From Microbacterium ureisolvens (GTDB lineage: Bacteria > Actinomycetota > Actinomycetes > Actinomycetales > Microbacteriaceae), in NCBI RefSeq assembly GCF_015278315.1, contig NZ_JADIJE010000005.1:1-64000 (forward strand): a stretch of DNA of 64,000 nucleotides, in the 5' to 3' direction. The notes beneath the pieces were generated by a model. It was given only the letters and a program-made list of their open reading frames with translations. It did not search any database and was not told where the DNA came from. Position numbers and translations under genes: made by a program. Below are positions 50,782 to 59,619 of this stretch, piece after piece (positions within the stretch are counted from its first letter, which is position 1; each line of letters opens with the position of its first letter).

Positions 50782-53181
50782 ATGACCTCGCCTCACCACG
50801 CTCGCCGTCAGCCTCCGCGCTGGCTCCGCATCGGCGTCCCGTCCCTGCTCGTGCTCGTGTGGCTCGTCGTCGGCTCGCTCGGCGGCCCCTACTTCGGCAA
50901 AGTCGATGAGGTATCGACCAACGACCGATCGTCCTTCCTTCCCGAGAGCGCCGACGCGACGCAGGTGAACGAGCGGCTCGCCGGCTTCCTCGGTGAGGAC
51001 AGCATCCCCGCCGTCATCGTCGTCACCGGCGACGGCGAGCTGTCCGAAGACGACATCGCCGACGTGCAGGCGCTCGTCGACGACATGGCGGAGATCGACG
51101 GGGTCACCGACGACGTGTCGCCTCCGATCCTCTCCGAGGACGGCGAAGCCGTGCAGGTCTTCGTGCCGATCGATGCGTCGGGCGAGGTCGGCGAAGTCGT
51201 CGACGAGATGCGGACGATGGCCGCGGAGGAGCTGCCCGACGGGCTCGAGGCGTGGGTGACCGGCCCGGCCGGCTTCACCGCCGATCTCGTCGAGGGATTC
51301 CTCGGCATCGACGGCCTGCTGCTGGCCGTGGCGCTGATCGCGGTGTTCCTGATCCTGGTGATCGTCTACCGGTCGCCTCTTCTGCCCGTCCTCGTGCTGC
51401 TCACCTCGGTCTTCGCGCTGTGCGTCGCGCTCCTCACGGTCTGGTGGCTCGCCTACGCGGGCGTCGTCGTGCTCAACGGGCAGGTGCAGGGCATCCTCTT
51501 CATCCTCGTGATCGGCGCGGCGACGGACTACGCGCTGCTGTACGTGGCGCGCTTCCGCGAGGCAATCGCGGAAGGGCGGGAGCGGTGGGATGCCGTCATC
51601 GCGGCGTGGCGCGGATCGTTCGAGCCGATCCTCGCCTCGGGTGGCACGGTGATCGCGGGCCTGCTATGCCTGCTCCTTTCGGACCTCGCGACCAACCGGG
51701 CCCTCGGTCCGATCGCGTCCATCGGCATCGCGTTCTCGATGCTTTCGGCTCTGACGTTCCTGCCGGCGCTGCTGGGGCTCTTCGGACGCGCGGCCTTCTG
51801 GCCCTTCATCCCTAAGCAGCCCATCGCGATGATCCCGGACGACCTCACGCAGCCGGTCAAGGGCCTCTGGCCGCGCCAGGCGCGTTTCGTCGCCCGTCAC
51901 GCCCGCATCGTCTGGATCGCGTGCACGATCGTGCTGCTGGCCGGTGCCCTGGGCATCACCCAGCTCAAGGCCGACGGCGTGCCCACGAGCGACCTCGTGC
52001 TCGGGGCATCCGGAGCCCGCGACGGTCAGGAGGTGCTCGCCGAGCACTTCCCGGCGGGCTCCGGTTCGCCCGTCTACGTCATCGTGCCCGAGGCGGACCT
52101 CGCCGAGACCGTGGAGGTCATCGAGGCGACGGACGGCATCGACTCGGTATCGGTCGCCTCGGACGACTCGCCGACCGGTCAGGCCGAGGTCGCCGTCGAA
52201 GACGGCGAGCCCGTGTTCACGGCGGTGGGCCCGCCCGGCACGCCGGCGCCGGAGCCGACCGTATCGGAGGGCGACGTGCTCGTCATCGGCACGCTGACGG
52301 ATGCCGCAGACTCGGTCGCCGCCGAGGACACCGTGCGCGAGCTTCGAGCCGACCTCGACGAGGCGCTCGGCGAGGGTATCGCCGTCGTGGGCGGCGAGAC
52401 CGCGACCGACATCGACACGAACGACACCTCGACACGCGACCGGACTGTCATCATCCCGGTCATCCTCGCGGTGATCCTCGTGATCCTGATGCTGCTGCTG
52501 CGCTCGATCCTGGCGCCGGTGCTCCTCATCGCGACGGTGATCCTCTCGTTCGCGACGGCGCTCGGCGTCAGCGCGCTCGTCTTCAACGAGGTGTTCGGCT
52601 TCCCCGGCGCCGACCCGGCGGTGCCGCTGTACGGGTTCGTGTTCCTGGTCGCGCTCGGCGTCGACTACAACATCTTCCTGATGTCGCGGGTGCGAGAGGA
52701 GTCGCTCGTCCACGGCACGCGGTCGGGCATCCTGCGCGGGCTCGTCGCGACCGGCGGCGTGATCACGTCGGCCGGACTCGTGCTGGCCGCGACGTTCGCG
52801 GCGCTGGGGGTGATCCCAATCCTGTTCCTCGCACAGATCGCCTTCATCGTCGCGTTCGGCGTGCTCCTGGACACCTTCATCGTGCGATCGCTCCTCGTGC
52901 CCGCACTGTCCTACGACATCGGCCGGGCGATCTGGTGGCCGTCGAAGCTGTGGCGGCGCGGGCCGGAGGCCGCTCCGGGAGCCCTCGAGGCGGGCCCCTC
53001 GACGAGCGGGGGCACCGGCGAGGTGTGCACCGAGGGGCGCGCGTCGACGAGCTCGGGCGCCGGCGAGAGGGACGTCGTAGACGTCGACGCGGCGCTGCCC
53101 GCCGAGACCGACCCGGATCTCGTCGCGCAGGACGGACACCCCCTCACACGCGAGGAGTATCGGCGTACGCTCGACTCATGA
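50782..53181 (+). CDS. MMPL/RND-family transporter
   Basis: This 799-residue protein has the MMPL layout: one N-terminal helix, a periplasmic domain, and five or six helices (about residues 175-360), repeated in the second half (about residues 395-720). The LILVIGAATDYALLYVARFREA and FLVALGVDYNIFLMSRVREE blocks carry the proton-relay Asp-Tyr pairs of MmpL proteins. Members export lipids, drugs or peptides. The last 70 residues are a hydrophilic tail partly built from a 45-base-period direct repeat (52999-53022 and 53044-53067). Probably a leaderless message under the palindrome. Confidence 0.92.
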   Translation: MTSPHHARRQPPRWLRIGVPSLLVLVWLVVGSLGGPYFGKVDEVSTNDRSSFLPESADATQVNERLAGFLGEDSIPAVIVVTGDGELSEDDIADVQALVDDMAEIDGVTDDVSPPILSEDGEAVQVFVPIDASGEVGEVVDEMRTMAAEELPDGLEAWVTGPAGFTADLVEGFLGIDGLLLAVALIAVFLILVIVYRSPLLPVLVLLTSVFALCVALLTVWWLAYAGVVVLNGQVQGILFILVIGAATDYALLYVARFREAIAEGRERWDAVIAAWRGSFEPILASGGTVIAGLLCLLLSDLATNRALGPIASIGIAFSMLSALTFLPALLGLFGRAAFWPFIPKQPIAMIPDDLTQPVKGLWPRQARFVARHARIVWIACTIVLLAGALGITQLKADGVPTSDLVLGASGARDGQEVLAEHFPAGSGSPVYVIVPEADLAETVEVIEATDGIDSVSVASDDSPTGQAEVAVEDGEPVFTAVGPPGTPAPEPTVSEGDVLVIGTLTDAADSVAAEDTVRELRADLDEALGEGIAVVGGETATDIDTNDTSTRDRTVIIPVILAVILVILMLLLRSILAPVLLIATVILSFATALGVSALVFNEVFGFPGADPAVPLYGFVFLVALGVDYNIFLMSRVREESLVHGTRSGILRGLVATGGVITSAGLVLAATFAALGVIPILFLAQIAFIVAFGVLLDTFIVRSLLVPALSYDIGRAIWWPSKLWRRGPEAAPGALEAGPSTSGGTGEVCTEGRASTSSGAGERDVVDVDAALPAETDPDLVAQDGHPLTREEYRRTLDS

Positions 53182-53768
53182 GCAAGGCGCTGTTCATCGT
53201 CGATGTCCAGAACGACTTCACCGAGGGCGGGGCGCTGGGTGTCGAGGGCGGCGATGCGGTGGCCCGGCGAATCTCGGACTACCTCGTGACCCACGCCGAG
53301 GAGTACGCCGTCATCGTGGCCTCCCGCGACTGGCACGACGCCGAGGGCGACAACGGCGGGCACTTCCACCCCGAACCCGACTTCGTCGACACGTGGCCCG
53401 TCCACTGCGTGAGCGGCACGGCGGGTGCTGAGTACGACCCGGGGCTGGACACGTCGTCGGTGACGCACCACGTCAAGAAGGGGCAGGGTGAACCGGCGTA
53501 CTCGCTGTTCGAGGGCACGACCGACGAGGGAGCGACAGTCTCCCACCTCCTCGAAGAGCACGGCGTCATCGACGTCGACATCGTCGGCATCGCGACCGAC
53601 TACTGCGTGCGGGCGTCTGCACTCGACGCGATCGAGCACGGCCGCCACGTGCGGGTCCTCACCGACCTGGTCGCGGGCGTGGCCGAGGAAACCAGCGACG
53701 CCGCCCTCGCCGAACTCGCGCACGCCGGCGCCGAGCTCGCCCACTCGGGCATCACGGGCGGTGACTGA
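53178..53768 (+). CDS. Isochorismatase/nicotinamidase-family hydrolase
   Basis: This 196-residue protein starts at ATG 53178, overlapping the MMPL stop by four bases. The triad of the family is visible: Asp in IVDVQNDFTEGG, Lys in HHVKKGQGE and the nucleophile in GIATDYCVRASA (Cys143). A metal site is suggested by DWHDAEGDNGGHFHPEPDF. It is closest to nicotinamidase/pyrazinamidase (PncA-type, NAD salvage). TACGCT (53166-53171) exactly six bases before the ATG suggests an internal leaderless promoter besides read-through. Confidence 0.85.
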   Translation: MSKALFIVDVQNDFTEGGALGVEGGDAVARRISDYLVTHAEEYAVIVASRDWHDAEGDNGGHFHPEPDFVDTWPVHCVSGTAGAEYDPGLDTSSVTHHVKKGQGEPAYSLFEGTTDEGATVSHLLEEHGVIDVDIVGIATDYCVRASALDAIEHGRHVRVLTDLVAGVAEETSDAALAELAHAGAELAHSGITGGD

Positions 53769-54441
53769 GGGGGAGCAGGGGACGCCCACGGCCGAGGGTG
53801 TCCGGGCGGCCCTGGAGGCGGCGGCATCCGCCGACGAACGGGAGAAGATCCGGCGTCGGATGACCGACGACCGCACCGAGGTCATCGGCGTGCGCATGGG
53901 CACCGTCTTCGACATCGCGAAGAAGAACGCACGGATGCCGCTCGGCGAGGTGGATCGGATGCTCGACTCCGACGCGTACGAGATGCGGATGGCCGCCGTC
54001 TCGATCCTCGACGCCCAGGCGCGTTCGAAAGATGCGGACCGTGCCGCGATGTATGAGCTGTGGATGCGGCGGATCGACCGGATCGACACGTGGGACTACA
54101 TCGACCGGGCAGCGCCGCGGGTCATCGGGTGGTACCTGCTCGACAAGCCCCGCGACGTGCTGTTCGAGCTCGCGCGCTCGGACGACCGCTGGCATCGCCG
54201 CACCGCGATCACGGCGGCCTTCTGGATCATCCGGTCAGGCGACCTCGACGATCCACTCGCGCTCTGCGGGCTCCTGGCGGCCGATCCGGAGCACCTGGTG
54301 CAGACTAACGTCGGTGTCGCGCTGCGCGAGATCGGGCGCGTGGACCCTGCGCGCCTCGAGGCGTTCCTCGCCCGGCAGGGCGACGAGCTGAGCCCTGCGG
54401 CCCGACGCACTGCGAGGACCGCGCTCACGCCGGCCCCATGA
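53761..54441 (+). CDS. AlkD-like DNA alkylation repair protein (HEAT-like repeats)
   Basis: This 226-residue, almost entirely helical protein starts at GTG 53761, overlapping the previous gene by eight bases. The repeats ending in residues such as LLDSDAYEMRMAAVSILD and RTAITAAFWIIRSGD match the DNA-alkylation-repair HEAT-like family (AlkD-type glycosylases). The Trp and Asp residues expected in the lesion-binding groove appear (DTWDYID, DDRWHRR). Activity on alkylated bases is inferred from family. Confidence 0.8.
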   Translation: MTEGEQGTPTAEGVRAALEAAASADEREKIRRRMTDDRTEVIGVRMGTVFDIAKKNARMPLGEVDRMLDSDAYEMRMAAVSILDAQARSKDADRAAMYELWMRRIDRIDTWDYIDRAAPRVIGWYLLDKPRDVLFELARSDDRWHRRTAITAAFWIIRSGDLDDPLALCGLLAADPEHLVQTNVGVALREIGRVDPARLEAFLARQGDELSPAARRTARTALTPAP

Positions 54442-54460
54442 GCCGCTACTCTCAGGTTTC

Positions 54461-54910
54461 GTGACCCGGATCCGCCCCCTCGCCGCCGCTGACCACGACG
54501 CCTGGCTGCCGCTGTGGCGCGGCTACCTCGCGTTCTACGAGTCCCACGTGCCCGATGAGCAGACCGCCCTGACGTGGAACCGGCTGCTCGATCCGCAGTT
54601 CCCGATCCACGGCGCGATCGCCGCCGACGATGAGGGCCGCACGATCGGGTTCGTCCATTGGCTCACGCACGCCGCGACCTGGAGCGCGGCGCCCTACGTC
54701 TACCTCGAGGACCTCTTCGTCGACCCCGGCGCCCGGGGCGGCGGCGCCGGTCGCGCGCTCATCGCGCACGTGACCGAGTGGGCTGAGGAGACCGGCGCGG
54801 CGAAGGTGTACTGGCTCACGCAGGAGTCCAACGCCACGGCCCGGGCGCTGTACGACCGCGTCGCGACGAGCACGGGCTTCGTGCACTACGAGATCGGGAT
54901 CCGGCGGTGA
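54461..54910 (+). CDS. GNAT-family acetyltransferase
   Basis: This 149-residue protein carries the GNAT core: a beta-strand pair with GFVHWLTH, the acetyl-CoA loop YLEDLFVDPGARGGGAGRALIAHV (about residues 79-103) and TQESNATARALYDRVA. It starts at GTG 54461 with TACTCT (54447-54452) eight bases upstream. The acceptor is unknown. It is followed at once by a small membrane-protein gene overlapping by four bases. Confidence 0.9.
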   Translation: MTRIRPLAAADHDAWLPLWRGYLAFYESHVPDEQTALTWNRLLDPQFPIHGAIAADDEGRTIGFVHWLTHAATWSAAPYVYLEDLFVDPGARGGGAGRALIAHVTEWAEETGAAKVYWLTQESNATARALYDRVATSTGFVHYEIGIRR

Positions 54911-55215
54911 CCGACGAGCCGGCTCCGGCGCCCGCCGGCCGGGTCGTCGACATCGTCGCGACGATCGCGTTGATCCTGGTCTCGGTCGGCACCTCGATCC
55001 TGCTCTTCTTCGCCGCGCTCCTGTGGGCGATGGGCGGCAACGACAACAGCGGCGCCGTCGCGCTGGGCGGCTACACGCCGCTCGCGCTGACGGTGCTCGG
55101 GGCCTTCGCCGGCATCGTCGCCCTCGCCCGGCGCCGGACGGCGTTCTGGTATCCGCTCGCCGCTCTCGTGCTGAGCCTCGTCGTCTGGTTCATCGCCGGA
55201 GCGCTCGTGCGCTGA
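54907..55215 (+). CDS. Hypothetical three-helix membrane protein
   Basis: This 102-residue protein starts at GTG 54907 inside the GNAT stop region. A Pro-rich N-terminus (TDEPAPAPAGR) is followed by hydrophobic segments at about residues 15-40, 52-70 and 78-100. No motif is recognised. The 78 bases to the convergent narK gene contain nothing notable. Confidence 0.7.
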   Translation: MTDEPAPAPAGRVVDIVATIALILVSVGTSILLFFAALLWAMGGNDNSGAVALGGYTPLALTVLGAFAGIVALARRRTAFWYPLAALVLSLVVWFIAGALVR

Positions 55216-55293
55216 GGCGATCAGCACCCTCGGTGGTCGGTGACCGGCGCGGTCGGCAGCCGGGCCGAGGACCCACGTCTCGCGCCCCCGCGG

Positions 55294-56517
55294 TCAGCCC
55301 TCGCTGCGGTGGCGACGTGCGAGGAAGATCGTGAACCCGAGTGCCAGCAGCGCAGTCAGGCACAGCAGGCTCAGCCCGATCGTGTAGCTGTGCGTCTCGG
55401 CGTTGTAGGTGGCGCCCATCACCAGCGGAGGGAAGTAGCCGCCGAGACCGCCGGCTGCGCCCACGATCCCCGTCACGGTGCCGACGCGCTCGGCGGGAGC
55501 GCGCTGGGCCACCCACGTGAAGACCGCACCCGTGCCGAGGCCGAGGGCGAGGGCCATCAGCACGAACGATGTGCCAGCCGCGAGCTCGGGCGGGGGCTTG
55601 AGGGCGATCACGACGGCCATGACGGCGGCGCCGCCGAGCGAGATGCTCAGCACCGTGGCCGGGCCGATGCGGTCCGAGAGCCAGCCTCCCACCGGCCGGG
55701 CGATCACGGCAGCGATGGCGAAACCCGCGGTGCGGGCGCCGGCATCGGCGAGGTCGTAGCCGTAGACCTCCTTGAGGTAGGTGGGCAGGTACGTCGAGAA
55801 TGCGACGAAGCCGCCGAAGGTGACCGCGTACAGGAACGCCATCTGCCACGTGATGGCGAGCTTCGACGCCGCCTTGAGCTTGGGCATGACCGGCGCGGTG
55901 TTCGGCTTCCACAGCGGCGAGTCCCGCATGAACAGCCACACGATGATCGCGACCACAATGAGGGCGCCGGCGATGATGAGGTGGGTCGCGACGTAGCCGA
56001 ACCAGGCCACCATGCGCGGCGTGAAGAACGACGACAGCGCGGTGCCGCCCATGCCGGCCCCGAACAGGCCGGTCGCGAAGCCACGCTTGGCAGGCTCGTA
56101 CCAGGCGTTGACGAACGGGATGCCGATCGCGAAGGTCGTGCCGGCGATGCCCAGCAGGAACCCGAATGCGATCATGAGTGCGTAGGAGCCCCACACGCCG
56201 GCGAGAGCCACGAGCACGACGGGCACGGCGGAGGCCGCCGTGAGGATCGTGAACATCAGGCGTCCGCCGAATCGGTCGGTGAAAGCTCCGGTGAGGATGC
56301 GGCCGAGCGATCCGACCAGCACCGGCGTGGCGATGAGGAGCGAGGCCTCGGTCGAGTTCAGCCCCATCTCTGCGGTGTACTGCACCGCCAGCGGTGCGAC
56401 CAGGTTCCACGCCCAGAACGTGATCGCGAAGGCCAGGAGGGCCAGGAGCAGGTTCTTGGTGCGGCCGGGCAGGGCCTGCGTGTTCTGAGCGGCGGTGGCC
56501 GCGGCATCCGTTGTCAT
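55294..56517 (-). CDS. narK: Nitrate/nitrite transporter (MFS)
   Basis: This 407-residue NarK-type transporter brings in nitrate or swaps it for nitrite. Twelve membrane helices are traceable. The nitrate signature appears twice: GFLLGIAGTTFAIGIPFVNAWYEP and GIVGAAGGLGGYFPPLVMG, both glycine-rich. It starts at ATG 56517, overlapping the narI stop by four bases, so it is the last gene of the nar operon. The C-terminus ends in a short basic tail. Confidence 0.93.
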   Translation of the reverse strand: MTTDAAATAAQNTQALPGRTKNLLLALLAFAITFWAWNLVAPLAVQYTAEMGLNSTEASLLIATPVLVGSLGRILTGAFTDRFGGRLMFTILTAASAVPVVLVALAGVWGSYALMIAFGFLLGIAGTTFAIGIPFVNAWYEPAKRGFATGLFGAGMGGTALSSFFTPRMVAWFGYVATHLIIAGALIVVAIIVWLFMRDSPLWKPNTAPVMPKLKAASKLAITWQMAFLYAVTFGGFVAFSTYLPTYLKEVYGYDLADAGARTAGFAIAAVIARPVGGWLSDRIGPATVLSISLGGAAVMAVVIALKPPPELAAGTSFVLMALALGLGTGAVFTWVAQRAPAERVGTVTGIVGAAGGLGGYFPPLVMGATYNAETHSYTIGLSLLCLTALLALGFTIFLARRHRSEG

Positions 56518-57302
56518 CGTCGTGTGCCTCCCGTCTTGCCGGTGGTCGAAGCCTTGCGGTCGGGTGTGCGGTCGGTGGTGCCCACCGGGGCCCAGCCGCG
56601 CCGGATGCCGCGCGCCGTCGTCGGTCGTCCGTCGCGCGAGCGGTACACGATGTACGGGCGGAACAGGTAGTGCACCGGCGCGGTGAACGCGTGCACGAGC
56701 CGCGTGAACGGCCAGATCATGAACAGCACCATGCCGATGAGGGTGTGGATCTGGAAGTCCAGCGACGCCGCGCTCATCGCCGCGATGTCGGGCTGGAAGA
56801 CGAACAGCGACCGGAACCACGGTGCCACCGTCTCGCGGTACGTCGTCTCGTGCGGCGGCCCGATGACGCTCAGCACGGTGGTCGCGAGCCCCGCGACGAT
56901 CGCCGCCACGAGCACGACGTACATGGTCTTGTCGTTCTTCGTCGTCGCCATGAAGACCGGTCCGGTGGTGCGGCGCCGGTAGATCAGGATGCCGACGCCC
57001 ACGAGCGTCGCGAATCCCGCCACGGTGCCGAGTCCCAGCGCGGCGAGGTGGTACATATCCTCCGAGACGCCGAGTGCGTCCGTCCACGCCTTGGGGATCA
57101 CGAGGCCGACGATGTGCCCGATCACCACGACGAGGATGCCGAAGTGGAACAGCGGCGACCCGATCCGCAGCAGCCGGGACTCGTAGAGCTGCGACGAACG
57201 GGTGGTCCAGCCGAACTGGTCGTAGCGGTAGCGCCAGATCGTGCCGCCGACGAGCACGGCGACCATGATGTACGGGAGGATGCCCCACAGGAAGAGGTCC
57301 AT
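56514..57302 (-). CDS. narI: Respiratory nitrate reductase gamma subunit
   Basis: This 262-residue membrane cytochrome b subunit takes electrons from menaquinol. Five helices and the haem-ligand histidines (in PLFHFGILVVVIGHIVG and in the C-terminal HTLIGMVLF/RLVHAFTAP region) are present. It starts at ATG 57302 (MDLFLWGILPYIM), overlapping narJ by one base. A 35-residue basic C-terminal extension is longer than in E. coli NarI. Confidence 0.94.
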   Translation of the reverse strand: MDLFLWGILPYIMVAVLVGGTIWRYRYDQFGWTTRSSQLYESRLLRIGSPLFHFGILVVVIGHIVGLVIPKAWTDALGVSEDMYHLAALGLGTVAGFATLVGVGILIYRRRTTGPVFMATTKNDKTMYVVLVAAIVAGLATTVLSVIGPPHETTYRETVAPWFRSLFVFQPDIAAMSAASLDFQIHTLIGMVLFMIWPFTRLVHAFTAPVHYLFRPYIVYRSRDGRPTTARGIRRGWAPVGTTDRTPDRKASTTGKTGGTRR

Positions 57303-57925
57303 CAGGGCGTCCCGACCGGCTCGAGCGGCAGCAGCCGCGGGTCGTGGGCGTCGAGCCCGACCGATTCGCGCGGCGGCCCGGCCGCGGCCATCGCCATCGC
57401 CTGCTGGCGGTCGGCGGGGGAGCGCCCGGGAAGCGTGTCGCAGACCGCCGCCACGACGCCGGTGTAGGGCGACCCGCGCTCTTCGAGGGCGATCCGGATG
57501 AGCTCGAGACTCGGGCGGTACTCCTGGAGCAGCGCCGCGCCCTCGACCGGCGCGTGCCGCGCGAACTCCAGCACGAGCGGCAGGAAGTCGGGCAGCTCCC
57601 CGGTGGCCTCGAGCGCCAGCCCCGCCTCGCGGTAGCGGCGTTTGAGATCGGCCAGCACCGCGCCGCGGCGGCGGGTGTCGCCGTCGGTCCAGTAGCTCAG
57701 GTACAGGGCATGCCGCCGTGACATGTCGAACGTGTCGACGTACACGGTCTGCACCTCGGGCGCGGGGGTCGTCCGCCACCACTCCAGGAGAGGGGCGAAG
57801 GATGCCGCGGCCCGCGGTGCCGTCTCCCGCAGAGCCGCGTCGATCAGCGTCGCCGAGCCGAGCACCGTGTCGTCGGGGTAGCTCAGGCACAGGGAGGCGG
57901 CCTGATGGACCACCCGCGCGCTCAT
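57302..57925 (-). CDS. narJ: Nitrate reductase assembly chaperone
   Basis: This 207-residue TorD/NarJ-family chaperone is needed for molybdenum cofactor insertion into NarG. Typical blocks are ASLCLSYPDD near the start, YVDTFDMSRRHALYLSYW and LPDFLPLVLEFA. It is soluble and starts at ATG 57925, overlapping narH by four bases. Confidence 0.93.
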   Translation of the reverse strand: MSARVVHQAASLCLSYPDDTVLGSATLIDAALRETAPRAAASFAPLLEWWRTTPAPEVQTVYVDTFDMSRRHALYLSYWTDGDTRRRGAVLADLKRRYREAGLALEATGELPDFLPLVLEFARHAPVEGAALLQEYRPSLELIRIALEERGSPYTGVVAAVCDTLPGRSPADRQQAMAMAAAGPPRESVGLDAHDPRLLPLEPVGTP

Positions 57926-59619
57926 GACGGACCTCCGGGCGCGGCATCCGTCTCCGCTTCCCTGGAGCGCGCCGGGAACAGCCCCGGCGGCGCCCCGTTG
58001 CCGTCCCAGTTGAGGAGGTTCACGCGGCCGCGCAGCGACTCGCCGCTGGCCGCCGCGTCGGCGGTCTGGCGGTCCTTCAGCGCGTGGAAGGTCTCGACCG
58101 CCACCGGCACCGGCCGGCCGCTCGCCTCCCCGAACATGCCCGACTCGTTGCCGTACGGGCCGCCGTCGAAGTCGAGCGAGCAGCCGAGCTCCTCCAGTTC
58201 GTGGGCCCGCTCGTAGTGGGCGGTCGGGATGACGTAGCGCTCCTCGTACTTGGCGATCGCGAGCAGCCGGTACATCGCGTAGATGGACTCGCCGGTCATG
58301 CCGACGGCGGCGGGGATCGACTCGTCGCGCTCGCGGTCGAGGGTGATGTCGCGCAGGTACGACCGCATCGCCGCGAGACGCCACAGCACGCCGGTGATGA
58401 TGTCGGTGTCGCCCGCCGTGAAGAGCTCGGCGAGGTACTCGACCGGGATGCGAAGGGCCTCGATCGCGCCGAAGAGCGTGCCTGCGGCCTCGGAGTCGTG
58501 GCCCTGGTCGCGCAGGAGGTCGACGATCGGCGACAGCGGCGGGATGTACCAGACCATCGGCATCGTGCGGTACTCGGGGTGCAGCGGAAGGGCCACCCGG
58601 TAGGTCTTCGCGAGGGCGTAGACGGGCGAGCGGCGCGCGGCATCCATCCAGTCCTCGGGGATGTCGCCCTGCGCGCGGGCCGCGGCGATCACCTCGGGGT
58701 CGTTCGGGTCGAGCATGAGGTCGAGCTGCGCCTCGTAGAGATCCTTCGGATCGGGCGTCGACGCGGCCTCGGTGACGCGGTCGGCGTCGTAGAGGAACAG
58801 GCCCAGGTACCGCAGGCGCCCGACGCAGGTCTCGGAGCACACCGTGGGGATGCCCACCTCGAGACGCGGATAGCACAGCGTGCACTTCTCGGCCTTGCCG
58901 GTCTTGTGGTTGAAGTAGATCTTCTTGTACGGACAGCCGGTGATGCACTGGCGCCAGCCGCGGCAGCGGTCCTGGTCGACGAGCACGATGCCGTCCTCGG
59001 CGCGCTTGTAGATCGCGCCCGAGGGGCACGAGGCCATGCACGACGGATTGAGGCAGTGCTCGCAGATCCGCGGCAGGTAGAACATGAAGGTCTTCTCGAA
59101 CTGCAGCTTGATCTTGTCTTCCGATTCGCGCCGCACGCGCTCCACGATCGGGTCGAGGTGGCCCATCTCGCTGGCGCCGCCGAGGTCGTCGTCCCAGTTG
59201 GCAGACCACGTGATCTTGGTGTCCTCGCCGGTGATGAGCGACTTCGGCCGCGCGACCGGGAAGTCGTCGCCGAGCGGAGCGTCGATCAGCGTCTCGTAGT
59301 CGTACGTCCACGGCTCGTAGTAGTCCTCGAGCTTCGGCTGCACCGGCGACGAGAAGATCGTGAACAGCCGCTTCAGCCGGCCGCCGGTGCGCAGCGACAG
59401 GCGCCCGCGCTTGTTGAGCGTCCAGCCGCCGCGCCACTGCTCCTGATCCTCGTAGCGGCGGGGGTAGCCCTGACCGGGCCGCGTCTCGACGTTGTTGAAC
59501 CACACGTACTCGGTGCCCGCGCGGTTCGTCCAGGCCTGCTTGCAGGTGACCGAGCAGGTGTGGCACCCGATGCACTTGTCGAGGTTCATCACCATGCCCA
59601 TCTGGGCCATCACGCGCAT
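57922..59619 (-). CDS. narH: Respiratory nitrate reductase beta subunit
   Basis: This 565-residue iron-sulfur subunit links NarI to NarG. Four cysteine groups are intact: CIGCHTCSVTCK, CEHCLNPSCMASCP, CRGWRQCITGCP (Trp in place of a Cys, marking the 3Fe-4S cluster) and CTLCYPRLEVGIPTVC followed by SETC. It starts at ATG 59619, overlapping narG by one base. The last 30 residues form a Gly/Pro/Ala tail. Confidence 0.96.
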   Translation of the reverse strand: MRVMAQMGMVMNLDKCIGCHTCSVTCKQAWTNRAGTEYVWFNNVETRPGQGYPRRYEDQEQWRGGWTLNKRGRLSLRTGGRLKRLFTIFSSPVQPKLEDYYEPWTYDYETLIDAPLGDDFPVARPKSLITGEDTKITWSANWDDDLGGASEMGHLDPIVERVRRESEDKIKLQFEKTFMFYLPRICEHCLNPSCMASCPSGAIYKRAEDGIVLVDQDRCRGWRQCITGCPYKKIYFNHKTGKAEKCTLCYPRLEVGIPTVCSETCVGRLRYLGLFLYDADRVTEAASTPDPKDLYEAQLDLMLDPNDPEVIAAARAQGDIPEDWMDAARRSPVYALAKTYRVALPLHPEYRTMPMVWYIPPLSPIVDLLRDQGHDSEAAGTLFGAIEALRIPVEYLAELFTAGDTDIITGVLWRLAAMRSYLRDITLDRERDESIPAAVGMTGESIYAMYRLLAIAKYEERYVIPTAHYERAHELEELGCSLDFDGGPYGNESGMFGEASGRPVPVAVETFHALKDRQTADAAASGESLRGRVNLLNWDGNGAPPGLFPARSREAETDAAPGGPS

